A stretch of DNA of 7,941 nt from CAZCWX01 sp964502465. GTDB lineage: Bacteria; Desulfobacterota; Binatia; Bin18. Made by a program: the position numbers and the translations under genes. The stretch covers positions 1 through 7,941 of the forward strand of contig CAZCWX010000422.1 in assembly GCA_964502465.1 (NCBI GenBank). The letters are read 5' to 3'. The notes under the pieces are model-generated. The model saw only the letters and a list, made by a program, of their open reading frames with translations, was not told the origin of the DNA and did no database searches. This document shows, piece by piece, positions 1-5,715 of this stretch (position 1 is its first letter; every line of letters begins with the position of its first letter).

Positions 1-212
1 TGACCATCAATCAATTCCTCTAGGGTAATGTTTCACACTACTTCCCGATGAAGAGGGAACTGAAAGCATAAAGGCATCAATTAGGTCTTTTGTAATAAGG
101 GGTTTCACACTACTTCCCGATGAAGAGGGAACTGAAAGTCATTGATCCCAGTCGCTCATCCAGTCCCGATCTTCGGTTTCACACTACTTCCCGATGAAGA
201 GGGAACTGGGGG
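1..212 (+). CRISPR. Leader-distal end of a CRISPR array (3 repeats, 2 full spacers, 1 partial spacer)
   Basis: Three copies of a 37-bp direct repeat start at 30, 102 and 176. The first two (30-66, 102-138) are identical. They begin GTTTCACACTACTTCCC and end GAGGGAACTGAAAG. The third is identical through 208 and then loses the terminal AAAG (GGGG instead), as expected of the repeat farthest from the leader. Spacers are 35 bp (67-101) and 37 bp (139-175); bases 1-29 are part of another spacer. TTCCC and GGGAA within the repeat can pair across an 8-nt loop. The ending ACTGAAAG resembles the 8-nt 5' handle of crRNAs cut by Cas6 in type I/III systems (family knowledge), so transcription is inferred to run on the + strand with the leader before the window. 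No cas gene is present, so the subtype cannot be fixed. Confidence 0.95.
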
Positions 213-220
213 AAGGAAAA

Positions 221-334
221 AGTAGCCAGTAGTCAGCAGCCAGTAGCCAGCATGGAGCGGGATGGAGGTCGATGAGTTGGGGATAAAAGATCATTCCTGC
301 GTACAGGGGAAACGAGGGAGAGAGCCAGTAGCCA
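221..334. repeat. Short CAGTAGC-type repeats next to the CRISPR array
   Basis: Variants of a 7-8 base unit, (C/A)AGTAGCC, occur several times: AGTAGCCAGTAGTCAGCAG begins at 221, GCCAGTAGCCA is at 239-249 and the same 11-mer recurs at 324-334. The 85-bp distance between the two 11-mers does not match the CRISPR period of about 72-74 bp. The units look like slipped-strand or simple-repeat DNA, not part of a gene. Confidence 0.4.
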
Positions 335-339
335 ACCTG

Positions 340-376
340 GACTCTAACCGCATGGCGATGAGCAGGGAACTGAAAG
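340..376 (+). repeat. Decayed CRISPR repeat remnant
   Basis: Bases 356-376 match the last 21 bases of the CRISPR repeat at 19 positions, including an unbroken AGGGAACTGAAAG. The preceding 15 bases match only about half the time. The copy lies 164 bp after the start of the last recognisable repeat, too far for a single spacer, with CAGTAGC-type sequence between. It is read as an eroded trailing repeat or a relic of an older, longer array. Confidence 0.55.
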
Positions 377-424
377 ACGAGCACGAGCTGCGAGCCACGA
401 ACGCGGCTTGCGGTTTGCTCTTTT

Positions 425-522
425 GTGGACTGCGGCGGCGCTGACGCCGCTTTGCCTGCGCGCGGAGCGCGGAGAGTGCCATAGTCCACTGGCGTCAGCC
501 ACAGCGCCGCTAACGGCGGCGC
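425..522. repeat. GC-rich palindromic segment with two hairpins
   Basis: Two strong hairpins flank the segment: GCGGCG/CGCCGC at 435-440 and 445-450 with a CTGA loop, and GCGCCGC/GCGGCGC at 504-510 and 516-522 with a 5-nt loop. Longer-range arms also pair: GTGGACT (425-431) with AGTCCAC (483-489), and GCTGACGCC (440-448) with GGCGTCAGC (491-499). These are alternatives to the first hairpin. The arrangement resembles a dispersed palindromic repeat; no coding frame explains it. Confidence 0.5.
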
Positions 523-689
523 ATGCCAGAGGGGATAGTCCCTGCCCTGTTCTGTCAGATACCCTTTTCTGCCATGCTGCCCTGGCTGACTCAGGACGTC
601 AAACGTAAACTGAAGGCTACTAAGTAAGAGAGAAAAAGTTCTTTCAGAAACAAATTGTTACAATCCTGGATTTGTCAGGGATTTTAAGC

Positions 690-712
690 AGTTTGCGGTC
701 GCAAAACTTTTT
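690..712 (+). terminator. Weak terminator-like hairpin
   Basis: AGTTTGCG (690-697) pairs with CGCAAAACT (700-708), with one extra A, around a 2-nt loop. Five T residues follow (708-712, the first overlapping the stem). The shape suits Rho-independent termination on the + strand, but no gene is recognised upstream and the stem is AT-rich with a tight loop, so this is tentative. Confidence 0.2.
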
Positions 713-741
713 CACTTCTACTTAAATCAAACCACAGAAGA

Positions 742-850
742 TTGGCACACTCACTCTGTCACCCTGAGTGCAACGAAGGGTCTCTCAGAGAGATGCTTCG
801 CTCCGCTCAGCATGACAGCCCTGAGGTAACCATCGGGTGAAGTGTGCCAA
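742..850. repeat. REP-like twin-hairpin element with terminal inverted arms
   Basis: Perfect 10-bp outer arms, TTGGCACACT (742-751) and AGTGTGCCAA (841-850), enclose a 63-bp near-palindrome (756-818) centred on 787. Each half also forms its own small hairpin: ACCCT/AGGGT at 761-765 and 777-781, and ATGCT/AGCAT at 793-797 and 809-813. The stem bases differ between halves but change together, so pairing is kept in both. The core, of the form CTGAG(T/C)G...CGAAG, resembles dispersed palindromic repeats common in environmental bacterial genomes (from memory). The element ends 66 bp before the start of the next gene and encodes nothing obvious; it may act as a REP/BIME-type or MITE-like repeat. 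Confidence 0.75.
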
Positions 851-916
851 AGTCATGTGGTCCGATTTAGGTAGCTGCAACCAAGACCATGCAGAATTGA
901 TTCATGGAGGTGGACC

Positions 917-1510
917 ATGCAAACAATGCAAAAGGCAACCCTGTCCGTCTTGTTCACTCTCAGTGTGCTCACACTGACCACTCCAGCTTTGGCGACTACT
1001 ATTATTGAACAGACCTTTCCTGACCTCGTGCACCAAGCTGAGGTGATTACGGTTGGCACGGTGACCGGTATCCAGGAGCAGTGGGATGCCTCACGCCAGG
1101 TGCCGATGACGCAGGTAACCTTTTCCCATTTAACTGTGCTCAAAGGTGATCCTGGTCTTGACAGCTTGACGCTCGAGTTCCTGGGCGGACACCTGCCCGA
1201 TGGCAGAGTGCTGACTGTCTCGGGAATGCCCCATCTCACAATGGGAGAGAAAGTGGTGGTGTTTAGTGCTGGGAACCAGCACTACTTCTGGCCCTTGGTT
1301 GGGGGTTGGCAAGGGCTGTTACGCGTCACTTTTGACCCGCAACGAGGCGAGGAAATTGTCAGTGACAATTTCTATATGCCGATTGCAGGAGTGCAAAATG
1401 GTCAGTTTCTGAAATTGCCGCCTGAAGTCTCAGGACACAAGGCGCTTTCCCTGTCAACTTTCATCGACTTGATTAAGCAGGAGATGGGGAATGCGTATGG
1501 CCAGGAATGA
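917..1510 (+). CDS. Exported protein of unknown function, coupled to a metalloprotease gene
   Basis: The product has 197 residues. Residues 1-26 form a classical signal peptide: a Lys-containing start, a hydrophobic core (about 8-20) and a TTPALA end suitable for signal peptidase I, so export is predicted. The mature part has no catalytic motif I can name. It looks like a small beta-rich domain with features I expect to be conserved: VLKGDPG (74-80), FLGGHLPDGRV (88-98), GMPHLTMGEKVVVF (103-116) and PLVGGWQGLLRV (126-137). The ATG at 917 follows GGAGG at 906-910; a second in-frame ATG at 926 is possible. The gene's last 20 bases overlap the next gene, a secreted metalloprotease, which suggests one mRNA and translational coupling. 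A role as partner or inhibitor of that protease is inference from position only. Confidence 0.85.
   Translation: MQTMQKATLSVLFTLSVLTLTTPALATTIIEQTFPDLVHQAEVITVGTVTGIQEQWDASRQVPMTQVTFSHLTVLKGDPGLDSLTLEFLGGHLPDGRVLTVSGMPHLTMGEKVVVFSAGNQHYFWPLVGGWQGLLRVTFDPQRGEEIVSDNFYMPIAGVQNGQFLKLPPEVSGHKALSLSTFIDLIKQEMGNAYGQE
1352..1372. repeat. Perfect 21-bp palindrome inside a coding region
   Basis: GAAATTGTCA (1352-1361) and TGACAATTTC (1363-1372) are exact reverse complements around a single central G. The site lies within the exported-protein gene, about 120 bp before the start of the metalloprotease gene. It has the look of a dimeric regulator's operator, but could be chance codon choice. Confidence 0.4.
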
Positions 1511-2582
1511 TGGGGGAAGGATCGGTGCAGCTAGGCGTTCGCTGGTTTTCTGGGGCTTGGTTTTCATGGCCTGCTTGACGTTCACTCGTGGGACCTGGGC
1601 GTTTGTCCGTACTACTTTTCCTAATGGAGCTGTAGTGTTCTGGCCGGATGCGCAGGCGGTCTTGAATCTCCGGCTGGGGTGCCCGTCAACGCCGTTGACG
1701 AATTGGGGACCGTGCTGGGATGATGCTGCGGAAGATGCGGCCGGACACTGGAACGCTGTGGCTGCACGCTTTCGCTTCTTCAAGCGGGTTCCGTCTGTTG
1801 CGGCTGACCCCTGCAACCCCGCTGATGGAGTCAATACGGTTGCCTTTAGTAACACGGTGTGCGGCATGGCATTCCCGCCGGGTGTCGTGGCGGTAACACT
1901 AGCCACCGGCATGAATACTGGCGCTCTTTCTGAGGCGGCTGTGCTGTTCAACGCCTCAGTCAACTGGTCAACCTATCCTGGCCCTCTCCTGCCGGGAGTA
2001 GTAGATTTCCATCGGGTGGCCATTCATGAATTTGGCCATGTGCTTGGGCTCGCTCATCCAGACGAGCATGGGCAAAATGTGATTGCGATCATGAATAGTG
2101 CCGTCAGCGATATCGATAGCTTGCAAGCCGATGATGTTGTTGGAGTGAATACCATCTATCCTTCCACAGTTGGTCCTCCAGGGGTTCTAGAAAATCCCCG
2201 CCAGGGCGGTGTTGTGAGTGGGATCAGTACGATCTCGGGGTGGGTTTGCACGGCCAATCAGGTGGAACTGCGTATTGATGGCTTCCCTATCCTGGCTGCC
2301 TACGGGACTTCACGGGAAGACACTCGTTCAATCTGCGGAGATGCCAATAACGGCTTTGGGCTGCTGTTCAACTGGAACCTGTTAGGCAACGGTCCTCGGA
2401 CCATTGTGGCCTACGCTGATGGGGTAGAATTTGCCCGGGCAACGTTTACGGTCGCTACTCTGGGACAGGAGTTTCTGACTGGTGCGAGCGGCACTTTTAT
2501 CGTGCCAAACTTTGCTGGCCGCAATGTCATTATTCAGTGGCAGGAGAGCTTGCAGAATTTTGGCATTATTGGCACGCAGTGA
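1491..2582 (+). CDS. Secreted matrixin-like zinc metalloprotease with extra C-terminal domain
   Basis: This 363-residue protein should hydrolyse peptide bonds outside the cytoplasm. Residues 17-37 are a signal peptide or anchor (hydrophobic 17-30). The catalytic region carries HEFGHVLGLAH at 179-189, the HExxHxxGxxH metzincin motif: H179, H183 and H189 would bind zinc and E180 is the catalytic base. IMNS at 200-203 supplies the Met-turn (M201). Cysteines at 64, 75, 108 and 124 could form disulphides. Residues from about 229 to the end form a separate domain that includes SGWVC (249-253), AAYGTSREDTRSICGD (269-284), NGFGLLFNWNLLG (287-299) and WQESLQNF (350-357); I recognise it as a recurring extracellular module but cannot name it. 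The ATG at 1491 has GGAG at 1480-1483; an ATG at 1497 is also in frame. The start lies within the preceding gene, so the two are probably co-translated. Confidence 0.9.
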   Translation: MRMARNDGGRIGAARRSLVFWGLVFMACLTFTRGTWAFVRTTFPNGAVVFWPDAQAVLNLRLGCPSTPLTNWGPCWDDAAEDAAGHWNAVAARFRFFKRVPSVAADPCNPADGVNTVAFSNTVCGMAFPPGVVAVTLATGMNTGALSEAAVLFNASVNWSTYPGPLLPGVVDFHRVAIHEFGHVLGLAHPDEHGQNVIAIMNSAVSDIDSLQADDVVGVNTIYPSTVGPPGVLENPRQGGVVSGISTISGWVCTANQVELRIDGFPILAAYGTSREDTRSICGDANNGFGLLFNWNLLGNGPRTIVAYADGVEFARATFTVATLGQEFLTGASGTFIVPNFAGRNVIIQWQESLQNFGIIGTQ

Positions 2583-2677
2583 AAGGCGAAGAGGGATCTT
2601 CAGTTGCGTCCGCTTCGTTTAAAAAGGGAAGGCGCTGTTTTAAGGAGCCGAGCAGAAATAAGTTGATCGTTCTCATA

Positions 2678-2736
2678 TTGTGGTGCAGGCGTCCCGCCTG
2701 CATTGTGAAGGGGCAGGCCAGAGGCCCGCACCACAA
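2678..2736. repeat. Second twin-hairpin palindromic repeat
   Basis: Outer arms TTGTGGTGC (2678-2686) and GCACCACAA (2728-2736) are perfectly complementary. Inside, GCAGGCG/CGCCTGC (2685-2691 and 2695-2701) forms a 7-bp hairpin with loop TCC. GCAGGCC/GGCCCGC (2713-2719 and 2723-2729) forms a second with one mismatch. The plan matches the element at 742-850 but the sequence is different. It sits in the 289-bp gap between the protease gene and the DUF1326 gene, where it could also help to end transcription; there is no T-run. Nothing else is clear in this gap. Confidence 0.65.
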
Positions 2737-2860
2737 GAATTGACCCAGTTATTCTTGCCCAGGTCCTAATGCTGCATCCTGACTTCATACACCGTTTTGT
2801 CAGAGTCTCGTGTTGACAACTCGAGAACATCCAGGGAAACTGCACTGGTACCCCAAAAAC

Positions 2861-2866
2861 AGGAGG
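2861..2866 (+). promoter_or_regulatory. Ribosome binding site that fixes the DUF1326 start
   Basis: A full AGGAGG lies five bases before the ATG at 2872. The frame is open back to a TTG at 2797, but that start has no such signal and would add 25 residues unlike the family's N-terminus. The ATG at 2872 is therefore chosen. Confidence 0.85.
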
Positions 2867-2871
2867 CGGTT

Positions 2872-3519
2872 ATGGCAATCCCTCAATGGCGTGTGGTCGG
2901 TGACTGGTTCGATGTGTGCAGTTGTAATATTCCGTGTCCCTGCGAGTTTGCGCAACCTCCTACCAACAATTCCTGTGAGGGCGTACTCGCGTACCATATT
3001 CGGGAAGGACACTATGGTGATGTTTCGCTGGCCGAACTCAATGTCGTTGTCATAGCCGGATTTTCGGGCAATGCCTGGACAGGCGAAGCCCAAATGAAAG
3101 CCGGGTTTTTCCTCGACGCGCGTGCCGACGAACGGCAACGAGAAGCTCTCGAAATGATTTTTGGTGGCCAGGCGGGAGGCTGGATGGGCGGATTCAGTCG
3201 CTTGATTCGTGACGTTCGCGGCAAAGCCGTCGCGCCGATTACGTTTGAGCTGGATGGCGAACTGGCCAACTGGCGTGTGGAGATCCCAGGCCAGGTGCGT
3301 GCAGGAGCAGAGGCACTCACCGGACCAACCGCCGATCCCACCAAGCGCGTCCAACTGCTCAATCCACCAGGCAGCGAAGTTGGTCCTTCGGGAAAGGTCG
3401 CTACTTGGGGACGTAGCACGGAGGCATTTTGGGAAGCATTTGGCTTTCGGCAGAATTTCGTCAGCGGGCGCTCCAGCAAACATCTTCCGTTTGAGTGGAG
3501 CGGCCCGGATAAAGCGTGA
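2872..3519 (+). CDS. DUF1326 family protein
   Basis: The product has 215 residues, close to the family's usual length of about 200. The start MAIPQWRVVGDWFDVCSC, the cysteine cluster CSCNIPCPC (C16, C18, C22, C24) and C35 in NNSCEGVLAYHIREGHYGD are the hallmarks of DUF1326. The function of this family is not established. No signal peptide or membrane segment is visible, so it is probably cytoplasmic. The paired CxC motifs suggest binding of metal or redox chemistry, which is inference. The gene lies 20 bp before a DUF2182 membrane-protein gene on the same strand; the two families are often neighbours (from memory), so a joint function is likely. An AGGAGG five bases upstream supports the start. 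Confidence 0.9.
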   Translation: MAIPQWRVVGDWFDVCSCNIPCPCEFAQPPTNNSCEGVLAYHIREGHYGDVSLAELNVVVIAGFSGNAWTGEAQMKAGFFLDARADERQREALEMIFGGQAGGWMGGFSRLIRDVRGKAVAPITFELDGELANWRVEIPGQVRAGAEALTGPTADPTKRVQLLNPPGSEVGPSGKVATWGRSTEAFWEAFGFRQNFVSGRSSKHLPFEWSGPDKA

Positions 3520-3539
3520 GCCGGCAGCGACGATAGAGC

Positions 3540-4331
3540 ATGCGGGTGTCCGTCTCTTTTCAGACAGGCTCTCCCTCAGTCCTTGCCGGGTTAGTAGCGG
3601 CGATCTTAGTTACCTGGATCGCGACGGCGCGGCTGATGGGAGGCATGGATGCAGGACCGGGGACCCCCCTGGGTGGGTTTGGCTGGTTCGTAGGCAGTTG
3701 GATTGTCATGATGGCGGCCATGATGCTGCCGTCAGAGCTGCGCTTTGCCTTGGTCTTCGCGCAGCTCTCCCACGATGGGGGGAGCCTTCCCTCGGGCGCC
3801 AATATGCAGACGTGGCTGTTTCTCAGCGGCTACCTGGTGATCTGGACTGGGTACGGTGTGGGCGCCTACGGCATCGACTGGCTGGTGCGCGCGTCCATGC
3901 CTCACTTCCTCGCCTGGGAGGAGTACGGACCGGTGCTTGCCGGCGGCGTCATCGCTGCTGCCGGGGTCTACCAACTGTCGCCTTTGAAACAAGCCTGTTT
4001 GCGCCACTGTGTCTCACCGGTGAGCTTTTTCATGCAGCGGTGGCGCTCTGGTGCCTGGGGAGCGCTCCGTCTGGGGATGGAGCATGGAATTTTATGCGTC
4101 GGTTGCTGCTGGGGACTCATGCTCATCCTTTTTGCTCTGGGCGTCATGAGCCTGTTTTGGATGTTGCTGCTCGCAGTCGTCATGTTTGCCGAGAAAGTGC
4201 TGCCGTGGGGGCCGCACTTGACCCGTCCCCTTGCGGTCGGTTTGTGCGTGCTGGGGATCTGGGTCGCAACCGCACCCACGACTGTCCCGTTCCTGACCCA
4301 GCCAGGCGCTCAGCAGATGCATCATCCATAG
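3540..4331 (+). CDS. DUF2182 family multi-pass membrane protein (predicted metal-binding)
   Basis: This 263-residue protein has six or seven hydrophobic segments (about 12-31, 47-65, 90-112, 130-146, 184-203, 204-218 and 229-245), so it lies in the cytoplasmic membrane. The Met-rich WIVMMAAMMLPSELR (54-68) is the DUF2182 signature. YQLSPLKQACLRHC (144-157) and GILCVGCCWGLM (183-194) supply conserved cysteines. The family has been described as predicted metal-binding integral membrane proteins (COG5486); its substrate is unknown. An in-frame TAG at 3534-3536 just before the ATG at 3540 limits the start to this region; the upstream ribosome binding site is weak, so translation may depend on the DUF1326 gene ending 20 bp earlier. 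Downstream, 94 bp separate it from a convergent gene, with no clear terminator. Confidence 0.88.
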   Translation: MRVSVSFQTGSPSVLAGLVAAILVTWIATARLMGGMDAGPGTPLGGFGWFVGSWIVMMAAMMLPSELRFALVFAQLSHDGGSLPSGANMQTWLFLSGYLVIWTGYGVGAYGIDWLVRASMPHFLAWEEYGPVLAGGVIAAAGVYQLSPLKQACLRHCVSPVSFFMQRWRSGAWGALRLGMEHGILCVGCCWGLMLILFALGVMSLFWMLLLAVVMFAEKVLPWGPHLTRPLAVGLCVLGIWVATAPTTVPFLTQPGAQQMHHP

Positions 4332-4425
4332 GGGGCTCTGTCCGGGTTCACCTCAACGGAGTGGACTTGGCGGAGAAGCCCTCGCTGCAAAGATTGCGTC
4401 GCTCTCTGGAACGCGCGCTCCCCTG

Positions 4426-5556
4426 TTAATCCGCAAATCGCGGTATGATTTTGTTCGCAAAGAGGTCGAGCGAGGTGAGAATTTGGTCGCGGTTGTGGAG
4501 CCCTTGCGGAATCAAGAGAAAACATTCTTTGATGGGAATGGCTTTACTCGCTTCGTCCAGGCGGCGGGAAATCGAGTCTGGATCGCCAACCAACCATTCT
4601 GGATGTCCCTGGCCAAAGGGCAGTAACCATTCGTCCCACAGCCAGACCATGTCTTGCGCCCATTCTTGCGCTTGTGCTTTGGTGGGAGCGACCACTAACG
4701 CCCCACCCCACGCTGCTTCGTCGCCTGGTGCAATCTGATGTCCGTGTTTTGCTGCCTCGTCGCGATACCCGTGCCACAGCCGTTTGCAGAAGTCTAAATC
4801 TGAGGCCAGGACGATCGGCTTGCCGCCATACCGCGCCCAGAAGAGGGCGGTGCGCATGCTGTGGGTGAACCCGCCGTACAGCGGGGGGTGCGGCTTCTGC
4901 AGGGGCTTGGGCGCGATGCCAATCTCGCGGATACGCATCTCTTCATCCACGCCACGCCCATACTTGGTGTAGGCTGAATGCGGATGCGGGTTGACGAAAT
5001 CAGCTGGTGGAATGGTCCAATACTTGCCTTGATAACTGAACGTCTCCTGTGTCCAGGCTGTGAGCACGATTTCGACAAACTCCTTAAAATACTCCCGATT
5101 CATGTCATCATCCGGACTGTTCCGGTTCCAGTCGCCGACCGCGTTGAGGTCTGGGCGAATACGAAAGTTGTGTACCCAGCGGGCCTGGTATCCGCGTACC
5201 AATCCGACACCAAGACGGCCTTTCAACATGTGATCGAGCGTCGCGGTATATTCGGCGACGCGCACGGGGTTATGTGTCGGCGCCACCCAGCCGACCATGT
5301 TCACACGTAGGCGTTTGCTATGCTGGCCAATCCACATAGCGAGCAGCCCGGGTTCGTTACTGGCTTCAAATCCTTCGAGTTGCAAATGATGTTCAGGATG
5401 ACCGAGGCCGGCAAAGCCGGCCTCGTCGGCAAAGCGCGTGTACTCGGCAATTTCGTCGAGCATGCGTTGATACAACTCTGGTCGTTGTCCGGCCATGCCA
5501 GCTTCGATTTCATGGCGGCGGCCAACAGTCGCATAAATGAAAAGGTGAAATTGCAT
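4426..5556 (-). CDS. LLM class flavin-dependent oxidoreductase (luciferase-like monooxygenase)
   Basis: The product has 376 residues, full length for the luciferase-like family, whose members use reduced FMN (or F420) and oxygen to oxidise organic substrates in a TIM-barrel fold. Visible family features are MQFHLFIYATVGRR at the N-terminus, GLGHPEHHLQLEGF (51-63) with the E-H-H active-site segment, VAPTHNPVRVAEYTATLDHM (91-110), GRLGVGLVRGYQ (113-124) and the proline-rich IAPKPLQKPHPPLYGG (214-229). The substrate cannot be deduced. No signal peptide is present, so it is cytoplasmic. GGAG precedes the ATG by about 9 bases on the minus strand. It is divergent from the AgmX-like gene and convergent with DUF2182, so it is probably transcribed alone. 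Whether the cofactor is FMN or F420 is open. Confidence 0.92.
   Translation of the reverse strand: MQFHLFIYATVGRRHEIEAGMAGQRPELYQRMLDEIAEYTRFADEAGFAGLGHPEHHLQLEGFEASNEPGLLAMWIGQHSKRLRVNMVGWVAPTHNPVRVAEYTATLDHMLKGRLGVGLVRGYQARWVHNFRIRPDLNAVGDWNRNSPDDDMNREYFKEFVEIVLTAWTQETFSYQGKYWTIPPADFVNPHPHSAYTKYGRGVDEEMRIREIGIAPKPLQKPHPPLYGGFTHSMRTALFWARYGGKPIVLASDLDFCKRLWHGYRDEAAKHGHQIAPGDEAAWGGALVVAPTKAQAQEWAQDMVWLWDEWLLPFGQGHPEWLVGDPDSISRRLDEASKAIPIKECFLLIPQGLHNRDQILTSLDLFANKIIPRFAD
5403..5425. repeat. Strong hairpin inside the monooxygenase gene
   Basis: CGAGGCCGGC (5403-5412) and GCCGGCCTCG (5416-5425) are exact reverse complements around AAA. The hairpin falls in the 5' part of the monooxygenase message, about codons 44-51 (EAGFAGLG). 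It may be a chance result of GC-rich codons. Confidence 0.4.
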
Positions 5557-5715
5557 GGTTGCTGCTCCTTTTGCAATTGTGCAGGAGAACGGGGGAGCGC
5601 TCTCGCTTCCCTGCTCTAACGATGTACAATGCGTAAGATACAGGAAGGAGAAGAATAAAAAATACCCCTGTCTTGATACGATGGCGGAGGTTACTCGATC
5701 CTAAGGTCAGGAACA
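5557..5715. promoter_or_regulatory. Divergent intergenic region with candidate promoter and hairpin
   Basis: These 159 bp must hold the start signals of two divergent genes. For the + strand gene, TACAAT (5625-5630) is a good -10 box, but the bases 17 upstream match a -35 box poorly. A hairpin, GGGGAGCG (5592-5599) with CGCTTCCC (5604-5611) around a 4-nt loop, overlaps that place and could bear on expression. No convincing minus-strand promoter is seen. Confidence 0.35.

Larger units (their letters stand above)
213..916. other. Long intergenic region with repeats and no convincing gene
   Basis: About 700 bp separate the CRISPR array from the first clear gene. The short open frames here (about 60-100 codons) lack a convincing ribosome binding site, domain or signal peptide, and several overlap one another on both strands. 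The region holds short CAGTAGC-like repeats, a decayed CRISPR repeat, a GC-rich palindromic block, a few small hairpins (for example CCTG/CAGG around 664-679 and a terminator-like one at 690-712) and a REP-like element at 742-850. I saw no tRNA or rRNA. The promoter of the downstream gene pair probably lies here, but no pair of -35/-10 boxes is good enough to call. Confidence 0.6.

Noticed and set aside
408..608. Small + strand open frame with a hydrophobic start, like a lipoprotein or signal peptide
   Set aside because: It runs through the GC-rich palindromic block, has no good ribosome binding site, and the sequence is explained better as a structured repeat.
742..850. Insertion sequence with a transposase
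   Set aside because: The element is only 109 bp, has no coding capacity and shows no clear flanking target duplication, so it is called a non-coding palindromic repeat.
2813..2841. TTGACA (2813-2818) as a -35 box for the DUF1326 gene
   Set aside because: The hexamer is perfect, but 17 bases later the sequence is GAAACT, a poor -10 box, and nearby spacings are no better.
2800..3483. A 227-codon open frame antisense to the DUF1326 gene
   Set aside because: It lies wholly opposite a well-supported gene, has no recognisable motif and no upstream start signals.
4013..4029. CTCACCGGTGAG palindrome followed by C and five T residues in the DUF2182 gene, as a terminator
   Set aside because: The palindrome has no loop and lies in the middle of an intact coding region, so termination there is unlikely.
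3209..4429. A long open frame on the + strand overlapping both the DUF1326 and DUF2182 genes
   Set aside because: It is in a different frame from two genes with clear family motifs, its translation is Arg/Cys-rich without domain structure, and it has no ribosome binding site. GC-rich DNA gives such frames by chance.
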